Origin: Tillus elongatus
Taxonomy: Eukaryota > Arthropoda > Insecta > Coleoptera > Cleridae
Direction of reading: 5' to 3'
NCBI GenBank assembly: GCA_964006375.1
Contig: OZ023267.1
Coordinates: forward strand, 36,777,766-36,841,765
Length of the DNA stretch: 64,000 nt
Shown here: in pieces, positions 1 to 10,469 of the stretch
Layout of the letters: each line of letters begins with the position of its first letter
Position numbering within the stretch: position 1 is the first letter of the stretch
Notes under the pieces: generated by a model
What the model was told of the DNA's origin: nothing
Databases searched by the model: none
What the model saw: only the letters and a program-made list of their open reading frames with translations
Translations under genes and position numbers: made by a program

Positions 1-748
1 AAGTCGTGGATTCCGATTCAGACCGGCCATTTTTTTGGACGTACGTATGATGTGGGTCATTCGGAATGTACCTTAAAGTGGTGGTTTCCTTTCTATGGCC
101 ATCGAATTCTAAAGTGTCTTAATTTTTTAAAGTAGTACATCTTGAAAGGGCAATTTATTATTAATTTCTAATTCGTGGGTAAAGTTTACAGAATTAAATT
201 TATTGTTTAATTTGGTAATAAAATCTTCTATTCTGCAAATGTTTGTGTTGAACACTGCAAAAATATCATCCACGTAAGGAAACCACACTAGGAAAATCCT
301 CACTTTCGCTTTCAAGATATGTTTCAAATCTTCTCGGGAAAAAGTCTGAAATAAATTACGATAGGGGGTTGCCAATTGCCGTGCCTTGGGTTTGTTCAAA
401 ACATTCATTGCTGAATTGAAAAATATTTTGTCTAATACAAAGATTTGTTAAAGCTAAATATTCTTTGCAGACCTTTTCATTTATGTTATTCATTTTTAAC
501 AATTTCTAAATACGTTAAGGTATGCTTCGTGACTTTTTTGTTTGAGGGGCAAGCTTTAAAACTTATTTGTCAACCACTTTGCTAAATTGTGTTTCGGAAA
601 ATCCATAGCCGGAACAATATGGTTTATGGATTTTTGGGAAACAGTCCTTTTTGGCGACCTTTGGATTTCTAACTTGTAACTTTTTGCCTAAGTCTTTTGA
701 TATAAGGTTGTGACAACTTTTTAGACTATTTTTAACGTTCGAAATCAT
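1..748 (-). pseudogene. Penelope-like element reverse transcriptase, broken
   Basis: Reverse transcriptase of a Penelope-like element (PLE), read right to left and cut by the window's left edge. Seen: an N-terminal piece (563-748) with KKDCFPKIHKP, then in another frame QGTAIGNPLS near 370-395, then the catalytic box YVDDIFAVFN (about 265-295), then a piece of the form RYIPNDPHHT near 40-75. The order matches PLE RTs (template-binding motif, GTAxGNPLS, YVDD, RKPT/IPND tail). At least two frameshifts separate the pieces, so it is dead. The + strand endonuclease next door points the other way, so the two halves are inverted relative to each other, common among PLE copies. High confidence in family, not in exact ends. 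Confidence 0.8.
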
Positions 749-1049
749 TTAATCAGGTTAATTAATTTTTCTCTAAGTAAAAGTAGATATACCAAAGAAT
801 TAAAGTGTTAAGAACGTGGCCGAATATAACGGATACACTGCTTGCTTACTGGCGAAATTAATTAACAAACAGAAAACAAAGAAAATGTTAGCGGAATCAA
901 CGACTTGAGAGAAAGCCGAAAAAACTTTGCTTGCTTATCATTCGAACATCGAATCACGAGGGGTCTAGATAGCATTAAAAAACCAATTGACAATCAACAT
1001 TTTTGACAAAAAATACTTTTAAAAAACTTGCTAGGTAACCCAAAAGACA

Positions 1050-1273
1050 AGGATGTCGCGAATTTATGAAATAAGTTGTAAAGGTTGTGATCTGAAATCG
1101 GTCGGACAACAAAAAGGTCTGTTGAAATTAGATTCAAAGAACATTTAGCACAATAAAGATACGGTATTATAGATAGATCTTCCGTCGCCCGACATATTTG
1201 GGATAATAATCACGTTAACGACAAGAATCTAAAATTAATAAAAATGTTAGACAACGAGGACAGCTAAACGCCT

Positions 1274-1365
<92 letters not shown>

Positions 1366-1610
1366 CTAAATATAATAATAATAAAAAGTGTATGAATCTT
1401 GCTCCGCCGCCTACGGGTAGCCTCCTGATAAATTACTATGCAAAATAAATACCGGCAGAAGCGCTTCCGATTGATAATAAAAGAATACAGATATTTCCGC
1501 CAAACGAAATATGTTAATTTTTGTGTCGTTAAACCTCCCTAAATCGTAAGTGACCGTCTACCTGCACACGAATATAAATAGAGTTGTGGATATAAGTTAT
1601 TTAGAATTAT
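1050..1610 (+). pseudogene. Penelope-like element GIY-YIG endonuclease C-terminus, broken
   Basis: C-terminal endonuclease part of a PLE on the + strand. The translation from about 1052 (SRIYEISCKGCDLKSVGQ) resembles the PLE GIY-YIG core, Y-x-I-x-C-x-x-C-x-x-x-Y-V-G-Q; the second tyrosine is replaced (K-S-V-G). Further pieces DIFGIIIT/ARHIWDNNH near 1185-1215 follow in shifted frames. A (TA)n array interrupts it, and a stretch reading PPPTGSLLINYYAK (1410-1445) looks like the PLE tail. Stops and frameshifts are frequent. The hammerhead-like motif at 1618 lies just downstream, where PLE terminal repeats carry such motifs. Host function: none expected. Confidence 0.65.
1278..1363. repeat. (TA)n array inside PLE remnant
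   Basis: About 43 perfect AT dinucleotides, lying within the PLE tail. Confidence 0.97.
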
Positions 1611-1617
1611 TTATGCT

Positions 1618-1653
1618 CTGATGACGCTAATGTGGTTAGTGAAACGATCTCAA
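1618..1653 (+). ncRNA. hammerhead-ribozyme-like motif, PLE terminal repeat
   Basis: CTGATGA, a stem (GCTAA with TTAGT, loop GTGG-like) and GAAAC occur in the order of a hammerhead core. Stem III is degraded: ACGATCTC instead of ACGATCGTC. The same block, followed by GTGATTTGGGTTCTCC, recurs at 42339, 51656 (-) and 51725. Probably a dead copy; there is one extra base between CTGATGA and stem II. Confidence 0.45.
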
Positions 1654-1659
1654 GGTTTT

Positions 1660-2240
1660 TTATAAATGTGTTGTGGTGATTTGGGTTCTCCAAGTGTGCT
1701 TATACTTGACACAAGATGTAGTTAGTGTAGTTTGTTAGATTATCGTAGTTTCTCCTTTCAAAATTGTTTACTTTCTTTTTGAAACCACTTCGATTTTAAG
1801 TGTTGTCAGTAGTTATTTCGAAATATAATACGTAATATTTTAAGTTTAACAAGGTGATTAAAAAATGAATAATTACATGTAGGTATAGGTGATCCCCATA
1901 ATATTTTACCACTCTAACTGTTTTATATTCTAAATCAGAAAAAGTTGGATATTGAAAAGTTGTAGGGGATTTTAAATTGAGTTTAATCCATTTTTCAGAA
2001 AAATGGTTGTGGTCTGCGTTTTCGTGATACAAACTAAACACAGTTTTTTAAGGAACATTCTGGATGTTATTAGTTTTTATAATAAACATTTTTTGTCTGA
2101 TTGCGTTAATATATACATATCATATATTTGCTTAAGTCGTCGAATTTTGAAAATATGACACCGTCGCATGGAGGCCTAAGCGCTATAAATTTATCAAAAA
2201 AATACAATATGGTTCCCATAAAAAAAGTCGACTGTCTTTC
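1660..2240. other. No recognisable gene
   Basis: AT-rich sequence. Short open frames on both strands (for example 1796-2041 on -) have no recognisable motif. The first 80 bases look like the end of the PLE terminal repeat (GTGATTTGGGTTCTCC shared with 42400 and 51780). Confidence 0.5.
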
Positions 2241-2459
2241 TACAAATATAGACCTGCGTAAATTTTGACGTTATATTTTAAACCTTTGTGTCCAAAAATT
2301 GCCTTGTACAAAGTTTCAAATATACTGACTTTAAAAAAAATCCAAACAGCTAGTAAGTGCTGATCAATTTTTATAAAATTTATCCATAATGTGTGTTTGA
2401 TCAAACTTAAAAAATTGTTAGATTTTCCAACTAAAATTTCAAAAAATAACAAAGTTATT

Positions 2460-2796
2460 CAATAATGTGTAAACCCGTCGCTGTTTTGTATGCATTCGAT
2501 AACTCTTCGAAGCCAAAAAGTGTGTATTCTGCTATATATCGTTGCCATAGAGATTATTTGTTGTAAAACTCCCAACCAAGCCTTTCCAATCGACCGTGTT
2601 GTGGAAAATCTGTCATGTAAAGCCACAATCCCCAAACGACAATCTTCCCGTGCTGAAGTTGCTCGAGGTCGTCCGGTGCCATGACGACCGTTATGAATTC
2701 CTTCTTCAGACCACCTCGAGCAACACTGTAACACTGTTGCTCCCTTTCAAATTCACTTAAATGATTGTAATTGTTCTGTAAACGACGCTTAGTCAT
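2460..2796 (-). pseudogene. Tc1-like transposase N-terminus, frameshifted fragment
   Basis: DNA-binding N-terminal part of a Tc1-like transposase. Read on the minus strand: RLQNNYNHLSEFEREQ (first helix-turn-helix of paired-like domain), then in a second frame RWSEEGIHNGRHGTGRPRAT, containing the GRPR AT-hook-like linker between the two HTHs, then SMATIYSRIHTFWLRR, typical of the second HTH. The catalytic DDE domain is absent. A frameshift lies near 2720. No TIRs were seen close by. Family assignment is from motif order; function is lost. Confidence 0.75.
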
Positions 2797-2888
2797 TATA
2801 ACTTAATGACTTATTAAATTGAGCACAAATCGTTACGCGATATTGCTTCAAACTGAGGTAAACGCAAATTTAAAGAGATAATTAAAAT

Positions 2889-3014
2889 TTGAAACTGATA
2901 CCGGATATGGGTTCTAGGGGTCCTAGTTGGCGCTCATTTGCAAAAAAATATATTCAAAATTCAAAAGTCGGGATCTCCCCATTAGTGAATTTTTTCTACG
3001 AAAATTCACTAAAA
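2889..3014 (+). mobile_element. GACGCAG/HINE-like family, 3' tail fragment
   Basis: The conserved tail of the window's most common repeat: CCGGATATGGGTTCTAGGGG, GCGCTCATTTG, GGGATCTCC, then the terminal hairpin AGTGAATTTT / AAAATTCACTAAAA. Here the 5' arm, middle and (TA)n are missing. Confidence 0.8.
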
Positions 3015-3447
3015 GGCAGACAAACTAGCGTCGGAAATTTAGGATGCTTTAGTTCGTCATTCATTTTTTGTCTGTGAATAAATCTAAAATGCTAGGATTA
3101 CGAAACTCATATCTTATTTCACCAGTGATGTATTCCATATTGATTTATGACATATCAATCTTGTGGGACGAAAATTTAACTACTCAGTATACCATACGTC
3201 CCTGTTACGCAAACAGAATAAATTAAAGAAGGCGCTGAAATAATTCCTGATTAAATTCATCCAGAGTTTGACTACTCGATAATCCATAATCCCCCTGGTT
3301 AATCTAATACTTATTTACGTCACACGTCTCTCGTGATGTGCATGAAAATTAATTTCCTATGTGACTTATAGAGATACTAGCAAATTTATGATGCTTTCCA
3401 TCACGGACTATACGGCCTCTTGAAAGATAGATATTCTTAAGTAAAAA
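3015..3447. other. No recognisable gene
   Basis: AT-rich, no coding motif or repeat partner found by eye. Confidence 0.5.
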
Positions 3448-3723
3448 CTTCTATGAAAAAATGGAAAAATCATGTGAATGAAAATCGATTTCTCAGCTTG
3501 GTCTTGTGCCAAACATATGCGGCATTTTGACGATTATTTTTCTACTGTTATTAATTATCTTTTGCCCTAAAAAGAGTAATTAATTTTTGATTTGCTCAAA
3601 ACAATATTTTTGATAAAATCGTCAAACAGTTTACTGCATACGTTTAGTATTCATCTGTACAGTGTGATGGGAAAGCTTGGAACATCATTCATAAATGCGT
3701 TATTTAATTTTTTTCATTTGGAG

Positions 3724-3724
<1 letters not shown>

Positions 3725-3783
<59 letters not shown>
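3725..3783. repeat. (TA)n array, left palindrome arm
   Basis: About 29 AT units; mirror partner of 4423-4538. Confidence 0.97.
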
Positions 3784-3785
<2 letters not shown>

Positions 3786-3867
3786 TTTGGAATATTGCAC
3801 TACACTGTGATCACTTTTAAATATACACTTTATTTGTTTGCTGTACGTTTGTGATTTCTTATTGGTT

Positions 3868-3917
3868 TGCGCGGACTGCAGTTTCGAACCGTCCCGGTTC
3901 ATCATCAGCACCCTACT
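3868..3917 (-). ncRNA. hammerhead ribozyme-like motif in PLE end
   Basis: Minus strand, in order: CTGATGA, one extra T, stem II GAACCG / CGGTTC with loop GGA (six perfect pairs), GAAAC, loop TGCA, GTC. Stem III is two pairs (AC with GU), typical of the minimal stem III reported for PLE hammerheads, and GUC is the usual cleavage triplet. Stem I is weak here (GGTG with CGCGC). Family knowledge: type I hammerheads occur in PLE terminal repeats. The activity of this copy is doubtful. Confidence 0.6.
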
Positions 3918-4306
3918 GACTGTTATCGCTCTCGTGTGGTCTACGTCTGAGATTGTATGTGGCGCATGCGCCGTGAGCTTCTATTGGTCGGTTTCCTCTT
4001 CTCTGATTGGTTGTGCCTCTTTACTTCGGACTGTGTCGTGTGTATCGGTCTCCTGTCTTGATCACTCTGGTTTGATAATTTGTCTATTTGTATGGCCTTT
4101 ATTACAAACATTTAAACAAAACTTAATAAAGGCCATACAAATAGACAAACTATCAAACCACAGTGATCAAGACAGGAGACCGATACACACGACACAGTCC
4201 GAAGGCACAACCAATCAGAGAACGGGAAAGCGACCAATAGAAGCTCACGGCGCATGCGCCACATACAATCTCAGACGTAGACCACACGAGAGCGATAACA
4301 GTCAGT

Positions 4307-4337
4307 AGCGTGCTGATGATGAAACTGCAGACCGCGC
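4307..4337 (+). ncRNA. hammerhead motif with stem II deleted
   Basis: Mirror copy of the motif at 3868-3917, but CTGATGAT is followed directly by GAAACTGCAGAC. About 15 bases, exactly stem II, are missing, and the cleavage triplet reads GAC. This copy cannot fold as a hammerhead. The deletion lies between two short GATGAA/GAAA-like repeats, suggesting slippage. Confidence 0.6.
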
Positions 4338-4420
4338 AAACCAATAAGAAATCACAAACGCACAGCAAACAAATAAAGTGTATATTTAAAAGTGATTACA
4401 GTGTAGTGCAATATTCCAAA

Positions 4421-4540
<120 letters not shown>

Positions 4541-4816
4541 CTCCAAATGAAAAAAATTAAATAACGCATTTATGAATGATGTTCCAAAGTTTCCCATCAC
4601 ACTGTACAGATAAATACTAAACGTAAGCAGTAAACTGTTTGACGATTTTATCAAAAATATTGTTTTGAGCAAATAAAAAATTAATTACTATTTTTAGGGC
4701 AAAAGATAATTAATAACAGTAGAAAAATTATCGTCGAAATGCCGCATAGGTTTGGCACAAGACCAAGCTGAGAAATCGATTTTCATTCACATGGTTTTTC
4801 CATTTTTTCAAAGAAG

Positions 4817-4927
<111 letters not shown>

Positions 4928-4954
4928 ACCAATAACTCAAAACCCAAACCCCAA

Positions 4955-5870
4955 ACAAATTGTTGTTCACACCCCCCTAAGGAAGTTACGGGACCAGGAG
5001 TGAGTAGGGGTGTATAATTTTTTTAGCTAATTTTCGTAGAACAAATTCGTTAATGTATTTTTCATTTTTTATCGAAGTATGATGCGTTGGTAAGAAAAAA
5101 ATGTGGACGCAGTAAGTGCGTTTTGGTAGCGAATTTTCGGTAAAATTTTCAGTTTATCTCCCGAACGCTTTTCAAAAAATTGTTTTCAGAAACCTGCCCA
5201 CAAACACCCCCCCTCAACAAATCCCCAGAACAATTTCTAGTTTACACCCCCCAAGGAAGTTACGGGACCAGGAGTGAGTAGGGGTGCTGGGCGGGGTAGG
5301 TAGTAAAAAGGAAATATGAGCAGAAAATTCGAATAAAACGGGCTTGAAAGCTATATTTTCACATCTTGAAGCTATATCGCCCTTAAATCCTGCCTACCCC
5401 GCACAGCACCCCTATCCCCCCAGGTGCCATAACTTCCTCGGTGGGTAGGAACAAGACATTTTTCTTGTGGTTTATGCAGCGAGGGTGGTTGAATGCACGC
5501 GAGGGGGAAGGAAAATCCCCAACACGAAGCAGGCACCCCCCCACCATGCCACAAGTCGACCGGGGGGTTGCTTCGGCGTAGCCCCCCCCCCAGTGTACAT
5601 ACAACCATCCTCGTTGCATAAACCACAAGAAAAACTTCTTGTTCATACCCCCCAAGGAATTTACGTGACCTGGGGCAAATAGGGGTGCTGTGTGGGGTAG
5701 GCAGGTTTAATGGGGATATGGCTTCTAATAGACAGCTTTCAAGCAGTTTTCTTCGCATTTTCTGCTCATATTTCCTTTTTACTACCCACCCCGCCCAGCA
5801 CCCATATTCACTCGCAGTCCCGTAACTTCCTTGGGGGGTGTGAACAAGAAATTTTTCTTGTGGTTTGTGC
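4955..5870. repeat. GC-rich multi-armed fold-back repeat
   Basis: A module containing CACCCCCCAAGGAAGTTACG and AGTGAGTAGGGGTG occurs at 4963-5013 and 5235-5290 (+), inverted near 5400-5440, direct again near 5640-5690, and inverted at 5790-5850. Accompanying AACAAGAAAAATTTCTTGT-like edges and GTAGTAAAAAGGAAATATGAGC (5307-5328) pair with 5750-5780. The outer pair folds 5240-5345 on 5742-5858, the inner pair 5400-5480 on 5585-5712. Much more GC-rich than its surroundings, with C8-C9 runs. Open frames here (for example 5372-5872 on -) follow from low stop density and are not genes. A stub of the HINE-like arm (GGACGCAGTAAGTGCG, 5105) sits inside. Confidence 0.7.
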
Positions 5871-5943
5871 ATCCAGGTGGGGTCCTAGTAATGTTTTTGG
5901 AAACATTTTTTTTAAGCGTTCGGGTGATAATCTGCAAATTTAC

Positions 5944-6373
5944 CGAATTTTCATTAAATCCTTCAAATTTCAATAACTCAATTTGCTATTAACGTAAGCT
6001 TTGTTGGTTAGGAAACCAACATTTAAGTTTGTTTTCGGAAAATTTATGTATATTTTTAAACCATAAGTAATTTTGATAAAATATAGTACTTTGTTTCTAT
6101 TACATAGGCTATACCGGTAATCAGATTGATACCTGCTCGCATTTGCTATTAAAAACATATTTATGGAAATTTACTTCCATAACACACTTGCTGCACGCAG
6201 ACTTTTGAGAAATGTTTATATTTTGAAACAATAAAGTTATTTCGATGAAATATGGTACATTGTTTCTACTATATAGGCAACCAATTTTGATGCCTGATTT
6301 CATCAAAGAAAGACATTTGCCATTAAAAATATTTAAAAAAAAATTCGCTACCATAACGCACTTGCTGCGTCCC
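5944..6373 (-). mobile_element. GACGCAG/HINE-like arms, two partial tandem copies
   Basis: Two successive 5' arms, each ending on the right in the arm terminus (CACACTTGCTGCACGCAG near 6182-6201; TAACGCACTTGCTGCGTCCC near 6354-6373). Both share the arm interior (AATTTGCTATTAACG, ATGGTACATTGTTTCTACTA, TGATGCCTG). The second lacks its inner half. The bodies with (TA)n and hairpin are absent. Confidence 0.7.
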
Positions 6374-7300
6374 GAACTTTTATCTTTTCAGTTGTCAACT
6401 TACAACGTAAAAATTATATTTATGTCGTCACCTATTTCGAATGGTGGCATCATCATAAGTTTTTGTAAATGACAACCATATCTTTTGCTGTTTTCCATAG
6501 ACTTGCTTACTACTTTAATGATGATGGAAAAGAATTGGTACCTGACATAAGAATTTTTTGAAAAAATTGCATTATTGACTCTAAAAAATGGAAACGTTAA
6601 TTTAATAAAAAGTAACAAATATTTCTCACCGTGCTTGTTTAAGATGAGTTTGTTTAAAATAATGATTTTTTCCTTCACTCTTATGAAGTAATTAATACTT
6701 GATCATGTGATTTTTTATACGTTGTCATGTAACTATTTGACAGGTGGAACAAAAAGTAAAGTCGAAATCAATTTTTAACAACACTGGTTGTGATAATTTA
6801 TTAATTATTTTCTGTTATCAGTATTTAGTTATTGAACTTGTATCGCAGTATGGATTTGGAATTCAATGAATAAAGTAAATAATGTTATATCGTGAATTAA
6901 TTTCAATTATTACCAGCCCTTTAAATTAATTATTAGTCTTAGCGGTGTAAGTGTAAAAGTGCCTAAAGTAATCAATCCTAATTCAAATTTAACAAAGATG
7001 GCACGTTTAGCCTAAAGGGAAAGAATAAAACATACAATTTTAACGTCAATACTTGGATAAAATAGAACATTTAAGTTTTGAAAAGAGTAACGGTGTAATA
7101 GAGAGTGGTGGAAATGGATTGATTTTAGTTTAAGACAGAAAGAAGGAACGTTTTAAAAAAAATTATTGTCTATTGATCAAATTTGTTGTCTCCCAAATTA
7201 GAAAAGTGTCATTGTCAAGAAATTTGGAATATCAACGTTTGGATGAAAACTGACTAAATTGCGCTGTTTGCAAGCACAAGTAGAATACTTATTTGTAAGG
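6374..7300. other. No recognisable gene
   Basis: AT-rich. The 92-residue open frame at 6400-6678 (-) is lysine/isoleucine/phenylalanine-rich without a known motif. Nothing else was supported. Confidence 0.5.
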
Positions 7301-8470
7301 CGTTTTATTTATTTAAATTTGTAACTACAGAATTAAACAATTCCAAATGGTACTTAAAAATAAAAAGTAACTCAAAGTGACAAAATCACTGTCTTAAGAC
7401 AGTTTTCATCGTAGACATAGCAATTTAAAAGATATCACAATTGAAAAAATTAGCATTATAATTATACAACAATCTGTCCATGAAACTGTTACATCCATAG
7501 TTGGTCCTGTGTGTTCACTCAAAAAAAAGTTGCTGTTGGCGAGTTAAGCATGGTGGAACATGGAAAAGAACCAACTCGAGCAGATCATTACAGTCAATGT
7601 GACCATTAATTAACTTATATATAAACATCAATGAAAGATACTCATGTCGCGCTTTGAGACTGACCATACCACAAAGAAGCAATCTGACATCATACCCAAT
7701 ATCTTGGCAAGGAAAGTGATGCTTATAAAGAAGGTACTTAACAAATTTGTTTTGTACCCTTTCAATCCGATTAATATGGCAAGCATAGGATGGAAACCAT
7801 ACAACACAACAATACTCAATATTACTTCGAACCAAGGATGTATACAAACCAGTGATTGTTCTTGTGTCAGTCATATGTTTAGTGTGTCTTTTAACAAACC
7901 CCAAAAGTCTGCAACATTTCACAACCACAGCATGAATATGCAGATTAAATGACAAATCATTTTTGAAAATTACACCAAGATCTGCAACTGAAGTAACAAC
8001 GTCCAACACCGTGTTATAAATGGTATAGCTATGAACAATCCGATTCTGGCCCCTAAAATATCTCACAACCTTACATTTGCCCACATTAAGCGACAACAAG
8101 TTTGAACTACACCAGCGAGTCAAGTTGTCGAGATCTTGTTGCAAAGTGTTGACACCATGGACAACTTCCGAAAAAACTTCAAGTCATCTGCATACAATAA
8201 ACATTTCGATGACTCAAAACAACTCACAACATCATTAATAAAAAGATTGAAGAGAACGGGATCTATATGTGATCCCTGTGGTACCCCAGACAAGACGAGG
8301 ACCTCATCTGATAGAGCACCACCAATGCTAACAAATTGCTTTCTGTCAGACAGGTAAGATCGAATCCACGAAAGATAACAACCACAGATGCCCATTGCAA
8401 ACCATTTTTGCAGAAGAAGGGTATGACACACATTCTCCTGGAATGAATTTAGGGCCCATGACTTGACCAC
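7301..8470 (-). pseudogene. Jockey/CR1-type LINE reverse transcriptase, 5'-truncated
   Basis: C-terminal half of a LINE reverse transcriptase. From 8470 downward: a GVPQGSHIDPVLFNLF motif (RT block B, normally GxPQGSxLGP), then LLYADDLKFF (catalytic YADD). A frameshift near 8125-8144 moves to a second frame, which continues with the thumb (SLNVGKCKV, LGVIFKNDLSF) and tail (SNIEYCCVVWFP, RIERVQNKFVKYL). The element is cut at about 8470. Its 3' end is probably near 7301, where the minus strand reads AAATTTAAATAAATAAAA, a LINE-type A-rich tail. No endonuclease or RNase H is present. Confidence 0.8.
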
Positions 8471-8499
8471 AAAAAAATATTTGTATTCCTGTACCGATA

Positions 8500-9240
8500 A
8501 ACTTTTGAAACGTTATATTACTCGAAATTTATTCAAAAAATGTTAATTTTCACCAAACCACCCCTTATTTATCCCCTAACCACTGAAGCGATCTTGCCCA
8601 ATGCTAATCGTTACTTCGTCAGGTGTTAACTGGATACCAAATTTGAAGATGATATCTCAAGTCGTTCGAAAGTTATTACGCCTATTAACAGACAGACGTA
8701 CGTGCCGACAGACCGATAGACCGACCGACTGACAGGCAAAAAAATGTTCCTTCCAAAATCAAGTTTTCTATATGTTTTGAGACTTTTTACGCCGTTCTAG
8801 CAAAAAAAAATTCGAAATTTTTTTCAACAATATTCCACACATTCAACCAGATGTTTTATGAAATTAACAGTTTTCTAATAAATAAACCCGAAAACGTTAT
8901 ATTACTCGAGTTTTAACGAAAAAATGTCAATTTTCACCAGATCACTCCCCCATCCATCCGCTACCCCCTAAAGCGATTTTACCCAAAAACAGTCCAATCT
9001 GTTATTTCTTTCGCCGGGTGCTAACTGTATACCAAATTTGAAGACGATATCTCATTTCGTTCTAAAGTTATCGTGGCCACAACCAGACAGACATGAAGAC
9101 CGACAGACAAAAAAAATTCGTTCCCAAATCATGTTTTCTATATGTTTTGATATTTTTTACGACGTTTAAGCGAAAAAAAAGTGTCAAATTTTTGTCGCCG
9201 ATGCCATACTTCCACGCGTTGTGACGATGTGAAAGTATTA
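8500..9240. repeat. tandem repeat, two diverged units of about 390 bp
   Basis: Unit 1 (8500-8889) and unit 2 (8891-9240, incomplete) share AAACGTTATATTACTCGA, AATTTTCACCA, CCAAATTTGAAGA(T/C)GATATCTCA, a CAGACAGAC-rich stretch, and TTTTCTATATGTTTTGA followed by TTTTTACG. The CAGACAGAC runs resemble those downstream of some RTE-type elements, but no coding part was found. About 20-25% apart by eye. Confidence 0.75.
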
Positions 9241-9495
9241 ATGCTATTGGAAAATTGTTATGTAAGGTGGCAATTTTTTTCATCATCATTTAAGTATAAG
9301 GTCTATGGAAAAAGAGCAAAAAATTTGGTTCTCATTTAAAAACTTGATTACGTCACCATTAAGAAATAGGTGATATCATAAATGTTATTTTTACATCATA
9401 AGTTGGCAATTGAAAAGATAAAATTGTCGTGTCCGAGCGTTTTTCTTGAAAAGATTAAAAGAGTAATAAAGCATTTTCTTAACCGCACTGTTTTT

Positions 9496-9828
9496 TTCTT
9501 TTAACTTAGAGATCTGAACTTTGCCATGTAGGATACGTCCTTAGAAGCACTAAAACTTTTTTCCTTAAATATATTACAAATATATTATAAATATTTTTCT
9601 TTTAACTTAGAGATCTGAATTTTGCCATGTAGGATACGTCTTATAGTAAAAACTTGCGTAAGGGAATTGGTTGCCGTGGCTTTCGTATTTTTGAAGATAC
9701 AAACATTTTCGAAAGAAAACCCAAAACTTTTCCGGCTAACGAACTTGTCCAAGACAATCAGAAAAGAAGATGCTTCCCAAATTCATCAAAATTCGCCTAT
9801 TATTTTTGAATTATCGGTTATTACAGTT
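9496..9828 (+). mobile_element. GACGCAG/HINE-like middle segment without (TA)n
   Basis: Contains the conserved block that normally precedes the (TA)n array: TTTTCGAAAGAAAAC, GGCTAACGAACTTGTCCAAG, TCATCAAAATTCG, TTATTTTTGAATTATCGGT. Here it stops before the array. A 46-bp piece (CTTTTAACTTAGAGATCTGA...) is duplicated in direct orientation at 9497-9542 and 9598-9643. It lies directly upstream of the 5' LTR. Confidence 0.65.
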
Positions 9829-9863
9829 GAAGATAGGTATAGGACATCATACATGAAACATAT

Positions 9864-10244
9864 TGTCACACCCGTCTCTATGAGAATGAAGTTTATGTAC
9901 TCTGTTACTTCTATGGTCACCGTCATCTTGTAAAAGTCTGTTGGTAACAGCGAACACTCTGGAATTATGTTTCTAGAACGAACTACAAGTGACAGGAACG
10001 ATGTAGAAAAGTCTAGAATATCTATGAACTGTATAAATGGACAAGCCGCACATAGAGTAGAGTCGGTATTAAGGAATCAGTGTAGTGTGAATTGATAGAG
10101 GCGAGAGTCAACTATAGACATTTAGTAATAGAGAGAAATATTTTAGTTGATGGTGGTGTTGGAAAATAATTGATTTTAATAAATAGTAGTTTGAAAAGTT
10201 GTGTTTGGTTAGCCAGCAAATCCAGAACCATGAAGAACGTAACA
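9864..10244 (+). repeat. 5' LTR
   Basis: 381 bp, TGTCACACCC...AACGTAACA, with TG/CA ends. TATAAATGGACAAG near 10033 is a plausible promoter, and AATAAATAG near 10178 a possible polyadenylation signal. It differs from the 3' LTR by substitutions and small indels (roughly a tenth of positions by eye), so the insertion is not recent. Confidence 0.9.
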
Positions 10245-10246
10245 AC

Positions 10247-10262
10247 TGGTGTCAGAAGTGGT
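10247..10262 (+). promoter_or_regulatory. LTR retrotransposon primer binding site
   Basis: TGGTGTCAGAAGTGG begins 2 bases after the 5' LTR. It starts with TGG, as expected for pairing with a tRNA CCA end, and looks like the complement of a tRNA-Leu 3' end; the tRNA identity is from memory of similar elements. Confidence 0.7.
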
Positions 10263-10469
10263 ATTCTCAAGCTGCTAGCGGAAATATTTTCCAGAATATT
10301 CGTTAAACAACGTGTAAATTTCTGTCATCCCTGGAAGATCAGTGTCAGCAATAATTCATAACTGGCTGTGTTTTTGAAACAGAATAAACTGTACCAGCTT
10401 CAAGTACGTCTATACCCAAGACACGTAGCGTAACAGCCAATATGGACACCCAGCTATTGTAATTGATTA

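Noticed and set aside
5372..5872. 166-codon frame on the minus strand
   Set aside because: Lies across the GC-rich fold-back; the frame contains the same segment in both orientations and no motif.
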